The position numbers and the translations under genes were made by a program. From Bactrocera neohumeralis (taxonomy: Eukaryota; Arthropoda; Insecta; Diptera; Tephritidae), in assembly GCF_024586455.1 (NCBI RefSeq), contig NC_065920.1:50767724-50831723 (forward strand): DNA of 64,000 nucleotides. The letters run 5' to 3'. Positions 1 through 10,865 of the stretch are shown here, one piece after another. The notes under the pieces were generated by a model. It saw nothing but the letters and a program-made list of their open reading frames with translations. It made no database searches and was not told the DNA's origin. Each line of letters opens with the position of its first letter. Within the stretch, counting starts at the first letter, position 1.

Positions 1-92
1 AGGATATGCATAAATATAAAAAAGATTTAAATCAAAATAAGTCAAGAAATTTTTTAATCCTGCTTTATTGTTATTTTTTTTATCTTCTATAG

Positions 93-1677
93 AGGAGCGC
101 ACAGCTATAAATAATTGTCGTGGCTTGCGCAAAGCACCAGTTTTGCTGGAAGACTTACGTCCGGTTGATGCAACCTCAAAACTCGAATATTCATATCGAC
201 CACTAGATAAAATATCACAATTTTGGGCCGGTCCATCACATTGGAAATTTAAACGTGCGCGACCGCGCCCGTCTACGGCGCCGACATTACAGGGTGTGAA
301 TAATCAACGGGCTCCAGCACGTCGTGGTCATGCGCTAAGTAAGAAGCGTTCAAAGCAATTGAAATTCGAGCAGGAATTCGACGATATTTTCATTAAAATA
401 GAGAAGTACAAAGCACGTAAAGCGAATTATCACAAGAAATGGGATCAACGCAAGCTCAAATTACCAACCGATTTGCAATTAAATTCGGAAATGTTTAATA
501 AATTTAAGTGTGCGCCGAGCGCTGTAGTGCAACCGGTTGTTGAGGACGATGACATTGAGTTGGCCGGTGGCGATGGCATACATGGTAATGATCATGTCAG
601 CGCAGCTGATGATCATTTTGGCGATCACGATGATGGCGCTTGTGCCGATCTGGGTGGTGGTGATGTGGGTGGTTTGAATAGCATGGGTGGAAATGTTAGC
701 ATGGTTGGTGACAATATGGGCAACGCTTCGCAGAATGTTTTCGGCGACAATGGTGAACTGGAGCCGCCACCCTTAGATGGTATCGGTGACGATAATCCTG
801 CCAACAATACAGTATTGGAGATTGCAACGAGCTTTGATGGTGCGCCAAGTCAGGTGAGTGCCTACAAATGTTCAATATATAAGTATGTAGTGTCAGTGTA
901 ATCGTGGTTGTATTCGGGGTTAGATTTAGTCAGAGACTTGAAAAAATTAAAATTTTACATAATTTGTTTTGTTTAAATTTTTTATTTTATGAAATGAAAA
1001 ACATATCAATAAATAAGGTCTCGACTTTATTTGACAGAAATTAAAAAATATATATAATTGTATAAGTAATATATGTTGATCCAGTTGCTACCAAAGCTCT
1101 TTACGGTGGCCATTAATTGTAAAAGTCAGAAAACCGCCATGCGGACTATAACAGGATATCTCTTGATGTTTTCGAAGAAACTAAACCCGCAGTCACCTGC
1201 TTGGAGCAGAATTTAAAAAAAAATCTTTTGATGAAAAAAATAATAAATTTCTGGAAATTCTGACTACCCCTAACCTCTTCATTTCTCATCCGAGTTAATT
1301 AATATTTTATACATTTTATTTACAATCCACAGGTCACCAAAATCATAGTGCCCTTTGCGAAGCGTGCCAAAGTTATCGATATGAAAAATTTAAAACGTTG
1401 CTGCACACAATTGATAAATAAGCAAATCAAAGAACCAACGCCGCCGGAACAAATACCGCAACATCCAATTATACAGGAGGAACACTTTGCAGCCGGCATG
1501 GCCAGTTTCAAAGATGTATACGAACACCTGCCCGACGTTTTGTCCCAGAATATGGTGGAAGCGCTTTCGCCCTCTATTGCTTTCTACTCAGTGTTGCATT
1601 TAGCGAATGATTTCAATTTACGTCTGATACCACAACAAAATTTGGAAGATTTCAAAATACGACAATTAATGGATTGA
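93..1677 (+). CDS. barr: barren / CAP-H, condensin kleisin subunit, 3' part (join 93-853, 1333-1677)
   Basis: CAP-H is the kleisin that bridges the SMC2 and SMC4 heads of condensin and is needed for chromosome compaction and sister resolution in mitosis. Seen: exon 93-853 opens after a pyrimidine-rich acceptor (AG at 91-92) and ends at a CAG/GTGAGT donor. Exon 1333-1677 starts after an AG acceptor, keeps phase 0 and ends at TGA 1675-1677. About 367 residues are visible. The CAP-H signature FWAGPxxWKFKR is at 221-256. A basic stretch follows, then an acidic Asp/Gly-rich linker (about 540-850) of low complexity. The last exon gives the C-terminal winged-helix region (VPFAKRAKxxDMKxLK, later LHLANDxNLRL), the part known in kleisins to bind the SMC4 head. 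The 5' exons lie left of the window. No frameshifts are seen. The linker varies between species, so the sequence there is not diagnostic. Confidence 0.93.
854..1332 (+). other. barr: Last intron of barren
   Basis: 479-bp intron with GTGAGT donor at 854 and CCACAG acceptor ending at 1332. It joins two phase-0 exons. It is AT-rich, and I see no repeat or embedded gene in it. Confidence 0.88.
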
Positions 1678-1812
1678 TAACTGTTTATGCTTAGAATTGG
1701 TTGTTGTTGATGTTCATAAGAATTTCGGTATAATGACGATGGCGATAAATTGACTGTGCTGTCCCGTGACCAGTTAAAGAAATTTCAAACGCCCACCTTA
1801 ACAAAAAATATA

Positions 1813-1897
1813 AATAAAAATTTAAAACTCATATTTTTACATTTGTAATGAAAGCCCCGTAAATTCCCAAGAAGTTAACAGCAACAACAACAATAAA
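1813..1897 (+). terminator. Polyadenylation signals of barren
   Basis: Two AATAAA hexamers lie 136 and 215 nt after the barren stop codon (1813-1818 and 1892-1897). Either would give a short 3' UTR, usual for fly genes. Which is used cannot be told from sequence. Confidence 0.6.
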
Positions 1898-2640
1898 ATA
1901 ATTTTAGTTTTTAAGTCACTCTAATCATTTACTTAGTTCATTTTGTTAAGTACACTTTCTACGGAGCTATATACATAATTTTTTCATTAATTTCAAAAAA
2001 AACGGACTTCTATATATAAATTTGTTGTATTTCATTTGACTTTATGACCAAAAAGAAACATGCCAAACAATCTGAAAACATTTTTTTTGTTGCAAATTTA
2101 ACAAAATTTCTCTTGTCAAAATCCTATGTTGTTGGGTACTTTGTTAAATTTTGTATTGGAACACAAAAAAATTAAAAAGCAAGTATTTACACATACATAC
2201 ATATTTATGAAGTGATATTTTATTTCATTTACTCTATAAATACAAATATCTTTGCATGTGTTAGCAACAAAACAAAGCACAGCTCGTTTGCATATTTGGG
2301 CACAAAAGTATTTACAGTGGTATAGGTACTTTAATGTTCACAGCAGGCTAATTATGAGTGCAACTTTTCTCTTTTATATATCAAAGTATTTTTCTGTAAG
2401 TGCCTCAATATGAAAAAGCGCTTTTCATGAAAACTATAATTGGTATAAGATGCTTAATAAAAAAGTGAAATAATATAGTATGTACAATATAGAAATACCA
2501 GTTTTATAGAAAGGAGATTGACGTTATTATTGATGTCATAAATTATAACACTTACATTTTCATAACATATTACATTTTCGTTCAAAAGTTGAGCGACATA
2601 AAAGTAGATATCACTCATTAATTAAAAAAAAACGGCCACA
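1898..2640. other. Intergenic AT-rich sequence
   Basis: About 740 bp with stops in all frames, runs of A/T and CATA microsatellites. No gene, repeat family or RNA gene recognised. Confidence 0.6.
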
Positions 2641-2990
2641 ACTCAAACGAAGTTATTCAAAAATAAAGAAAGAAAATACAAAAATTAAGAAAATACAAAA
2701 ATTAAAATGAAAAAAATTAAAATAAAAAAAATTAGAATAAAAAAAATTAAAATAAAAAAAATTAAAATAAAAAAAATTAAAATAAAAAAATTAAAAAAAA
2801 AAATAAAAATTTCATTGAAAAAAAAATATTTTTTTTATTTTCTTAATTGTATAAAATTAAAATAAAATATGAAGAAAAAAAAATTGAGAAAAGTGAAAAA
2901 TTATTAAAGTGAAATAAAAAAAATTAAAGAAAAATAAAAAAAGAAAAAAACATTAAAGGGAGATAAACAAAAAAAATTAAAAATTAATAT
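2641..2990. repeat. A-rich simple repeat, AAAAAATTAAAAT-type units
   Basis: Imperfect tandem units of roughly 14 bp (A-runs separated by TTAAAAT or TTAGAAT), clearest at 2700-2800. Continues as degenerate A-rich sequence to about 2990. Low complexity, no coding potential. Confidence 0.85.
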
Positions 2991-3480
2991 AAATATGTTT
3001 ATAATATTATGATTTTTTTTCGCAGATAACAAAAATAATTTTTTTTTTATTTTCCAATATAGTATATTTGAGTTGTGTCTCTATAATAAAGCTTTCTCTA
3101 ACTGTTGATAAAGGTCAAAATTTTATTTCGCGATTTTCAACAAAACCGTAGGTTGTATAAAAATTTGAGCGGAGCTGGACTTGAACCTAGGAAGCACAAC
3201 CCTGGGACAACTCTAAATAATCAACTTTTTTTTTATAGAATATTAACATACAAAGACGTTATTGCGCTCATCATATTGAGAACTTGTTTGTTTAACAAGA
3301 AAGTTTTACAAAATTTTTGAGTTGTGGCTGTTTTCTGTTTAGTGTACGATGGGTTTTGAAATGCTTTCATTTTAGAAATTCAATATTATTACTTTATTAA
3401 CTTAAAAAATTCATAGAAATAATATTCATAATTAATTACAATATTTTCTCCAACTCTACATTCATTAATGGAATTTTTTA
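2991..3480. other. Intergenic AT-rich sequence
   Basis: No recognisable gene. A short stretch near 3160-3205 contains a T-arm-like string on the minus strand but no full tRNA fold. Confidence 0.5.
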
Positions 3481-3900
3481 GTTTTATATTATTAATTTTT
3501 TTACTTCATTTGTTTTTATTTTATTTTTAAAATAATTTTTTTTTTCTTATATTTTAATATTTAAATATTTTATTTTTTAATTTGCTTTTCTCAATTTTTT
3601 TTTTGTTTGATTGTTTAAGATTTTATTTTTTTTATATGTATGTATTTATTTTTTCTATATTTTATTTTATTTATTTATTTATTTTTTTTTTTTATTTTAT
3701 TTTTTTTTTATTTTTTTTTTTTTTTTTTTTTTTTTTTATTTTTTTTTTTTTTTTTTTTTTTTTATTTTTTTTTAATTTTTTTTTTTATTTTTTTTCTTTT
3801 ATATTTTTAATACGAAAATAATTTTGTTTCTAAATATAAATATTTTTTTTTTGATATTTTTGTGTTTAATTGTTTTTTTTTTTGCTTTTAAAAATGTTTG
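3481..3900. repeat. Poly-T / TTTTA low-complexity tract
   Basis: Strand-biased T-rich tract with an almost pure T core at 3680-3800. It leaves a Phe/Leu-rich open frame that is an artefact of composition. Together with the A-rich tract at 2641-2990 it makes a ~1.2 kb region whose two sides could pair as a long weak inverted repeat. Confidence 0.85.
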
Positions 3901-4662
3901 CATTTTAAAATATGTTAAATAACGCTTTTAAATGAAAAGTTAAAGGTTTCAATTTCAGGTCTCGAAAGTTTTTTTTTCCTGAAAGTTGAAATATGTTTAT
4001 CATACATATGTTCGTGGTATCAAAAATAGTAAACAGAATACATTAGTTCTATTTATTTTTTAATTTTACTTAACTTTTCGAATATTCTCCAATCATTTTG
4101 TTCTTAAGAACTTTTTCCAGTAAATTTCCAGTATTCAATTTTGTTATTATATTGCCACTTCGACAAGTGGGAGATAAATATTTTGCAAGGCTCTTAAAAG
4201 TAAGAGTAAAAAATCTCATTCGTTCATAAATAACTACATTCATTTTACATGCAAAAATTACGAAACAAAAAAAAAATTCCAAAAAGATATAAATGAAAGA
4301 ATTAGCATTCAATTGGCTTACCAGTAAGTTGCATCTTCGCCGTCCATAACTTGAGGTTAAATGGATAATGCACTCGTTTGGCATAACAATTAAAGCACGC
4401 ACTCGTGCATAGCTGCATATGTACATATTTACAAACGCACGTCAATACATTGTGTACTAATATATCATACTCGTAGTACATATAATATACATTCATATTT
4501 AAATAATTTTATATACATAAATGCATATATACTTATATACATATATTCTATTTATATCGACGTTGTTGGTATATAAATTATTATGATTGACTTTTCAAAT
4601 AAATTTATAAAATTAATCAATTTGTGTTGATATTTTTTATAGTACTATATGTAAATACGTAC
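3901..4662. other. Intergenic sequence, no gene seen
   Basis: AT-rich, with TATA/CATA microsatellites at 4480-4560. Small open frames here lack any recognisable domain. Confidence 0.5.
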
Positions 4663-5097
4663 GGGGTGTACAAACAAGAACGACGATGTTAAAATGAAAT
4701 AAAACACTCAAATTTGGTCAAAATGGGTTCTCTTTTTTAGTTACGCTGCTAACTTTATGGCATTGATGGTTTCAACAAAGTGTCTCCACACAATTCGCTG
4801 AATGTTGTTTTCGAGTACTTCGAGCGTTGCTGGTTAAAACCCGTAAACATTTGATTTAACATACCCTCAGAGAAAATAATCTAGAAGCGTTAAATTACAT
4901 GATCTTGGCTGCCAAATACCAAATCTCGGAATTAACTAGTCGCCAAACTTTGCACGCAATGTGATCATGTTTAGGTGAAAAATGAGGCGACGCACCGATG
5001 CAATTGCGTTTCCTGCATCACATGAAGATTTGAATCACGATAATTTTGTTTGTTGGCGAAACCATTAAGCCGGAAATTGGACTCATCTGAGAGGATA
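4663..5097 (-). pseudogene. Mariner-superfamily transposase fossil (FLWG group)
   Basis: Minus-strand translation gives broken blocks typical of one Tc1/mariner-superfamily transposase group: SDESNFxLNGFxNKQN after the first catalytic Asp, and further on a decayed counterpart of the block WxxxSxDLTxLDxFLWGY. Several stops and shifts. The left end (from 4663) starts with a GGGGTGTACAAAC-like string that could be the terminal repeat. The body is cut at 5097 by the Tc1-like element; I could not recognise the missing N-terminal part beyond 6505. Superfamily is fairly clear; the family name is not. Confidence 0.65.
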
Positions 5098-6503
5098 CTG
5101 TGGGCGTCAAAAATAAGTAAACAGCAATGCTATCAACATTAAAGTGTTTATTACAACGCAGTCTTTAATACAACAATAACAAGTTTTGCTATAGAATTCA
5201 AGGCTTATAATATGACTATTGTTTTTTCTGAGGTTATGTCGCTAAAATATCAAATTTTACAATGAGTAGGCGAACAACCACTGAAACGGTTAAAAAATCA
5301 TATTAGATTTGCATAAAGAAAGTAAATCTCTTCGCGAAATCAAAAAAATAGTTGGAAGACACCATTGCACAATGGAAAAATGATTGATAAACATGTTAAA
5401 CATCAGATTGTTGAAAATTTGTCACTGCCGGGTCGACCAAAGCGCCTTACTGACACTGAAACGCGATCAATAGTACGGGAAGTAAAAACAAATCCAGTTT
5501 CAAACGCTGTCAAATATCAAAAGATATGTATAACGGAGATATGGGGTAAGCCCGTAAGTGCCAGTACAATCAGGAGAACATTGCACAAAAGCGGTCTGCA
5601 TGGACGGGTACCACGAAAAAAGCCCTATACATTAAAGGCGAATCAACAGCAGAAGTTGAAATTGGAAAAAAATACAATACAAATCAGGCTGCAAACTTCT
5701 GGGAAAACATTTTGTATACGGACGAAAGCAAATTTGAAATATTTGAAAAAAAAATCTAAAATTTGGCGATCCAAAAATAAAGCCTTGATGATAAGTGTGT
5801 TACCAACACCGTAAAGCACGGTGGAGGAACGGTTATAATTTGGGGCTATTTGGCAGTCCACGATTATTAAATTAGATTATTTAAACAATTAAAAAAATAA
5901 CGTTGCTCCAAGCATTGAAAAATTAGGACTATCAGGAAATTGGATCTTTCAACAGAACAACAATTCTAAACACAATTCCAAAATTTTTAATGAGTAGCTG
6001 TTAAATCGAATACCAAAACCCTCCGCGGTCCCCAGACAGTAATTCTATCGAGCATCTGTGGGAGCACCTTGACCGAAAAATCAGGCAGAGGAACATTTCA
6101 AGCAAGGATGACCTAAAAAAGAATTGAGCAAAATCTCTCCAGAATTTACAAAAAATGTTGCAGAATCCAAGCTTAGAAGAGTAAGTGAGGTCCTGAAGTC
6201 CAAAGGAAAGTAAACAAAATACTGGAATGAATATTTTTTTAGTTTATGTACATATGTACATATATTTTAGCTTTACAGAACTTTGTTTACTTTTTTGACG
6301 CGAAAAAACGAGAGTATTTTTAATTTTAGTGAATTATTTTTGGCTGTTTTTAGTTTTTGTTTATTATTAATACTAAGTTAAACTCTCATAATATAAACCT
6401 TGAATTCTACAATAAAACTTTTTATTATTTTATTAAAGACTGCGTTGTAATAAACATTTTAATATTGATAGCATTGCTGTTTACTTATTTTTGACGCTCA
6501 CAG
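5098..6503 (+). mobile_element. Tc1-like DNA transposon with TA target duplication and long inverted repeats
   Basis: Element of about 1406 bp bounded by TA at 5096-5097 and 6504-6505. The first ~120 bp (starting CTGTGGGCGTCAAAAATAAG) match the reverse complement of the last ~120 bp (starting CTGTGAGCGTC) with scattered mismatches. A third partial copy of the AAGTAAAC/GACGC motif lies inside the right end (about 6285-6305), resembling the IR/DR arrangement of Tc1-like elements. It inserted into the older mariner fossil to its left. Confidence 0.88.
5263..6215 (+). pseudogene. Tc1 transposase, broken
   Basis: Catalyses cut-and-paste transposition at TA when intact. Seen: a helix-turn-helix region with GRPKRLTDTETRSIVREVK and GKPVSASTIRRTLHKSGLHG (5425-5605), then RVPRKKP. 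In a shifted frame come YTDESKFEIFG (first Asp, near 5718) and TVKHGGGTVIIWGY (near 5808). Further on lie the remnants FQQNNNSKHN (second Asp changed to Asn) and PDSNSIEHLWEHLDR (near 6035). Several frameshifts and stops. No intact catalytic triad, so it is dead. Confidence 0.85.
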
Positions 6504-6505
6504 TA

Positions 6506-6964
6506 GTTTTTTGATTGATTTTTTTTACAGTACCCACCGGAGAACGTGAATTTGCGTAGTAATTTTAGGCGATTGTTCAAGGGTTGTACCAAAATGAAAC
6601 GTGGCATGACGAAGTGGCAAACCTTTCTGTAGTCACTGACAAAATTTGACACAAATCCGTAAACATCCATAAGCAAATAAACCACCAGTTGTCAAAATCG
6701 CGTCAGCCCTATTCGTCGACGCTATATGTGTATTAGAGCGGGTCGATTTTTTTCAATGAAATCGCATATGTGGGACTATTAGGAGTGCAAGTTCCAGCTT
6801 ATCCTACTGTTTTTGAGTGGAATTGGCTGCGGCGGCTTAGCTATTGGATAAAGGAGAAGAGTTTGTGTTCTGGCTTTACCGAGTTTCATTCATTATGCGT
6901 TCTTTTGATACTTGCTTGATGAATTATTAGCTCAAACCATAAATAAATGTGAAAACTTCAGGCA
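6506..6964. other. Unassigned sequence between Tc1 and a tandem duplication
   Basis: No recognisable domain on either strand. May include the missing end of the mariner fossil split by the Tc1 element, but I could not align it. Confidence 0.35.
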
Positions 6965-7190
6965 CGACTATAGAGAATGTCTCATTTTAACATATTATAC
7001 AAACTTATTTTATACTTAAAAAATTATCAAATATTATTTCAAAAGCAGTGGACATCAAATTGTACAAAAAACTCCCTATTGGAACACCTTGCCGACTATA
7101 TAGTATCTCATTTTAGCAGACTTATTTTATACTTAAAAAATTATCAAATATTATTTCAAAAGCAGTGGACATCAAATTGTACAAAAAACT
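6965..7190 (+). repeat. Tandem duplication, two ~100-bp copies
   Basis: A block reading GACTATA...TCTCATTTTA...TTATTTTATACTTAAAAAATT and ending in TTGTACAAAAAACT occurs at about 6965-7072 and again at 7093-7190. The last ~65 bp are identical between copies. The second copy runs straight into the mariner 3' remnant. Confidence 0.85.
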
Positions 7191-7605
7191 GATCTTCTTC
7201 CTGGACAAATGGACAAATCTTCAACGCCAAGTTATTCGTGGAATTCCTCAAGAGACTCAAACGAAGAGTCAATCGGATCCAACAAGACATCGCAGCCGAA
7301 TGAAAGTTGCGCCACAACAACGACCAGGCTCACACCGAATTTCTTGTGAACAGCTACCTAACCAAGGCCGGCATTCCAACGCTTCCGCAACCGCCCTACA
7401 GCCCAGATGTGGCCTGAAAAGGCCGATGAAAGGCAAGCATTTTGAGGCGACAGAGGGGATCCAAGCAGCATGCACCTCGGCTCTCAAGGCTATTCTGGAG
7501 AATGCCTTCCGTGACGCAGAAGGAGCCTATTTTGAAAGTTTTTAAAGAATTCAATAAATTTTTTTAAATCGACTCAGTCCTGTTACTTTTCGGACAAACC
7601 CTGTA
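7191..7605 (+). pseudogene. Mariner 3' remnant with terminal inverted repeat
   Basis: Translation shows the C-terminal half of a DD34D mariner transposase: VEFLKRLKRRVNRIQQD, an altered HNNDQAHTEF block where HDNAPxHT is expected, LTKAGIPTLPQPPYSPDVA with the third Asp (about 7355-7410), and GAYFESF at the C terminus. The right end CTGTTACTTTTCGGACAAACCCTGTA (about 7580-7605) is a typical mariner terminal repeat. The 5' half and the left terminal repeat are missing. Confidence 0.8.
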
Positions 7606-7789
7606 AATAGTACTTAAAGATCAAAAGCCTTTTGCAAATACATCCTGTTTGCTATGGTAATCACGTTCTTAACATTGTAATGCCATTTATAATATATTCG
7701 TGTGTAAGCTACATGTGTGTGTATGGATGTACAAGTAAATAAATTTAGCTGGTTGCATTGTCAGTGTTAACATTAGCTGAGCACCTTTT

Positions 7790-8437
7790 TATACCCTGAA
7801 CAGGGTATATTAAGTTTGTCACGAAGTTTGTAACACCCAGAAGGAAGCGTCGGAGACCCTATAAAGTATATATATAAATGATCAGTATGTTGAGCTGAGT
7901 TGATTTAGCCATGTCCGTCTGTCTGTCCGTATGAATATATACGAACTAGTCCCTCGGTTTTTAAGATATCGTTTTGAAATTTTGCAAACGTCATTTTCTC
8001 TTCAAGAAGCTGCTCATTTGTCGGAACTGCTGATATCGGACCACTATAACATATAGCTGCCATATAAACTGAACGATCGGAATCAAGTTCTTGTATGGAA
8101 AACTTTCACATTTGACAAGATATCTTCACGAAATTCGGTATAGATTATTTTCTAAGGCAACAATGTAATCTCCGAAGAAATTGTTCAGATCGGATTACTA
8201 TATAGCTACCACACAAATTGAACGATCGGAATCTAGTGCTGGTAAGAAAAACTTTTGTCTAACTGGTATCTTCACGAAATTTGGTATAGATTATTTTCTA
8301 AGGCAACAATGTAATCTCCGAAGAAATTTTTCAGATCGGATTACTATAGCGTATAGCTTCCATACAAACTGAGCATATAATTACTAAAAGAAATGCACCT
8401 GTGAAGGGTGCAGCCGAAGTTAACGTTTTTTCTTGTT
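7790..8437 (+). mobile_element. DINE-1-like (Helitron-derived) non-autonomous element
   Basis: Starts TATACCCTGAACAGGGTATA and continues through the conserved block with GCGTCGGAGACCCTATAAAG and the CCATGTCCGTCTGTCTGTCCG tract. Ends GGGTGCAGCCGAAGTTAACG, then TTTTTTCTTGTTT. These ends match the organisation of Drosophila DINE-1/INE-1 (from memory). A ~145-bp internal segment (TCTTCACGAAATTYGGTATAG to CAGATCGGATTACTATA) is duplicated in tandem (about 8125-8205 and 8268-8350). Confidence 0.82.
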
Positions 8438-8989
8438 TATTATTCTACTACAAAGTCGTCAGGAGGATATTGCATGCATTAAATAATATTTACAAATGAA
8501 AGTGTAAAATGTGCGTTTTGTGTACTTGTTGTTTGAGCTACATGTGAATCTTATGCTTACATAAATAAATATATAAGGATGCATTTGCTTAGACCATGCC
8601 CTGCAGGAAAAAGTTTTACTAATTTTTTGCATAAGTTTGTGCCAAATATTTTAAACTCTGATTTTCTTTAAGACAATTTCGATAAGAAACATGCTAAAGT
8701 GGGTATCCGCTTACTATTTTACCGTTATTTGATTATCGAAGTAGCTTATACCAGTTGTTTGTTCGATTCGCTGGTCTCGAATACAATTATTATGTTTGCA
8801 ATGCTGATTTTATGCTGAATGATGCCTTTGTATGAAATGTTAAAAATTACGCATTTAAACTTTTGCGGCATATAAATCCCAATATATATTTGAATATATG
8901 TATGTAGGTATAAAACACGTTTAGAATATGAAATTCGAAGGTCTTAACAACTATGAAGTCTGAACTTTTGAAATGCATACAGTTAATTA
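8438..8989. other. Intergenic, no feature recognised
   Basis: AT-rich, no coding domain. A short string CATGCCCTGCAGGAAAAA at about 8594 recurs in near-identical form at about 45086, hinting at an unrecognised dispersed repeat. Confidence 0.4.
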
Positions 8990-9535
8990 TTTCTCATTAA
9001 ATAGGTTTCAAGACTCCTGTAGAACCCCCAGGGGTCATTTAGTGACTGATATTCAGAGCATACTAAAATTATGGAGGGACACTTCTACAGCCTGCTGAAT
9101 GGTAGTGAAAGCATAACACCAGGAGATGATGAACCCGATTTCTAAATCGATGACGATGAAGCGGACGTTGCATTGATATCTTTCGCCTCAAAAATCGCGC
9201 CGTAAGTTTTGCTTTCTCCAGACTGCATAAGTAAGCGAAGCAAATGAAATGGTAGTGAACGAAGGCAAGACGAAATATCCCCTGCTATCAGACAAACAAA
9301 TGTTTCGGGCTCACACGTCACTGTTGACTGTCATAACTTCGAAGTCGTGGATAATTTTGTCTATCTTGAAACCAGCATTAACACCAACAACGTCAGCCTC
9401 AAAATCCAAAGCAGAATAATTCTTATCAACAAGTACTACTTCGGACTGAGTGAGCAATAGAGACGTAAAGTCCTCTTTCGACGAACAAAGACTAAATTCT
9501 ACAAGTCTGTGCTCTGGGTTGTTTAAAGAAAAGTA
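8990..9535 (+). pseudogene. RTE-like non-LTR retrotransposon fragments
   Basis: Short recognisable blocks of the same element as at 18235-18765 and 40244-41020. ILKLWRDHFYSLLNGSES lies just upstream of the RT (about 9063-9120). The region corresponding to MGLAVNEGKTKYLLS is at about 9230-9300. The SHVTVDCHNFEVVDNFVYLxT region is at about 9310-9370, and the NRCYFGLSxQLRSKVLSRRTK region at about 9420-9500. The core RT palm is deleted between the first and second block. Many stops. Confidence 0.75.
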
Positions 9536-10004
9536 ATTTTTATTCTTGATTTTCCAAGAAGGAGTCAATACAAATAATTTTAAGTTGTCCCTCTAGGAGT
9601 CTCCTTAAATTATATGCTCCCCCAAAAAGTCAAATTTTTTTGTATGATCCCTTAATGAATTTTAGAGTTCTCAGCAGCTTTGGAGCGGGGGGCGGAATGT
9701 CGGTGCATAATGTGGTAACCTTAGACTTTTGTTTTAAAAATATCGCTTTTTTTATTCTTCTGTTTTAATTTTTTTCTTGAAAACAAAAAGCTATTAGATA
9801 GTTTTTCAAAAGAAATCGTTCTATGCACTCAGCCAGGAATAATACGCGTTATAAAATATAACATTTAACAATAGATCAAAGAAACCATGTTCTAGAAGGT
9901 TATACAACTTGACACTTTGAATAAACGACGTTTTTATGAAAGTTTTCGAACTAATCAGGTCCAAGTTCATACAAGTAAGACCAAATACTTTTATAACTTA
10001 CTCT
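9536..10004. other. Intergenic, no feature recognised
   Basis: No domain, no repeat family recognised. Confidence 0.4.
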
Positions 10005-10865
10005 TCTATCAATATTTTAATATGTTAGTTTATCTCTTTATGCCAGTTTATTTAATTATAACAGTTTTTTTCAATATGTCAGACCATTTTATCATACTAG
10101 TTCTCTCAGTTTTTTCAATAATTCCAGTTTATCCCATTATCAGTATATTTCTTTGCACCAGTTTTTCATTATGCCAGTTTATTTCAATATCAGTATATTT
10201 CATTCCGTCAGTTTATCTCATTCCCAGTATATTTCTTGTGCCATTTTATCGCATTATGCCAATTTATTTCATTATACCAGTTTTTAATTTGACCAATTTA
10301 CCGCAATATCAGTATATTTCATTGCATTAGTTGATCTCATTATGACAATATATTACATTATGCCAGTTCATCATACCATTTTTTTTAATAATTTCAGTTT
10401 ACACTATATCATTGCCGGTGAATTCCATTGTATAATTTTTTCTCATTATGCCAGTTCATTTTATTATGCCAATTTTTTTATTATGCCAGTTTATCTCATT
10501 ATCAGTATATTTCACTGTACCAGTTAATCTCATTATATCTATTCATTTTATTATATTATACCAGTTTATCTCAACATCAGTATATTTCAATGCATCAGTT
10601 TATTTCATTACCAGTATATTTCATTGTGCCAATTTATCTCAATATCAGTATATTTCATTGCATGAGTTTATCTCATTATGACAATATATTGTATTACATT
10701 ATGCCAGTTTTTTATTTAATTTTTTCAATAATTTCAGTTTATATCATTATCTGTGTATTTCATTGTACCATTTTTTCTCATTATGCCAGTTTATTTTATT
10801 ATACCAGTTTTTTTCGTTTTGGTAGTTTATCTCATTATGTCAGTTCATTTCATTATATTATGTTT
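10005..10865 (+). repeat. Minisatellite, ~20-bp period (CAGTTTATYTCATTATRCC)
   Basis: About 40 imperfect copies of a 17-21 bp unit, most often CCAGTTTATTTCATTATG or CAGTATATTTCATTG, alternating in a loose higher-order pattern (a CAGTATATTTCATTG unit recurs every two to four units). The array leaves overlapping open frames in all three forward frames (repeats of MPVYFI, CQFISL and YASLSH type). These follow from the absence of stop codons in the unit rather than from a gene. Confidence 0.9.

Noticed and set aside
3160..3205. tRNA-like T-arm string (GGTTCAAGTCC on the minus strand)
   Set aside because: The flanking stem does not pair and no anticodon or acceptor arm can be built.
3582..3821. 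79-codon open frame rich in Phe
   Set aside because: Direct product of a poly-T tract; no start context, no domain.
4070..4496. Two minus-strand frames of 118 and 64 codons
   Set aside because: No domain, biased AT composition, no splice or promoter support.
10005..10865. CRISPR-like array
   Set aside because: The regularly spaced repeats are a eukaryotic minisatellite with no unique spacers; the genome is a fly.
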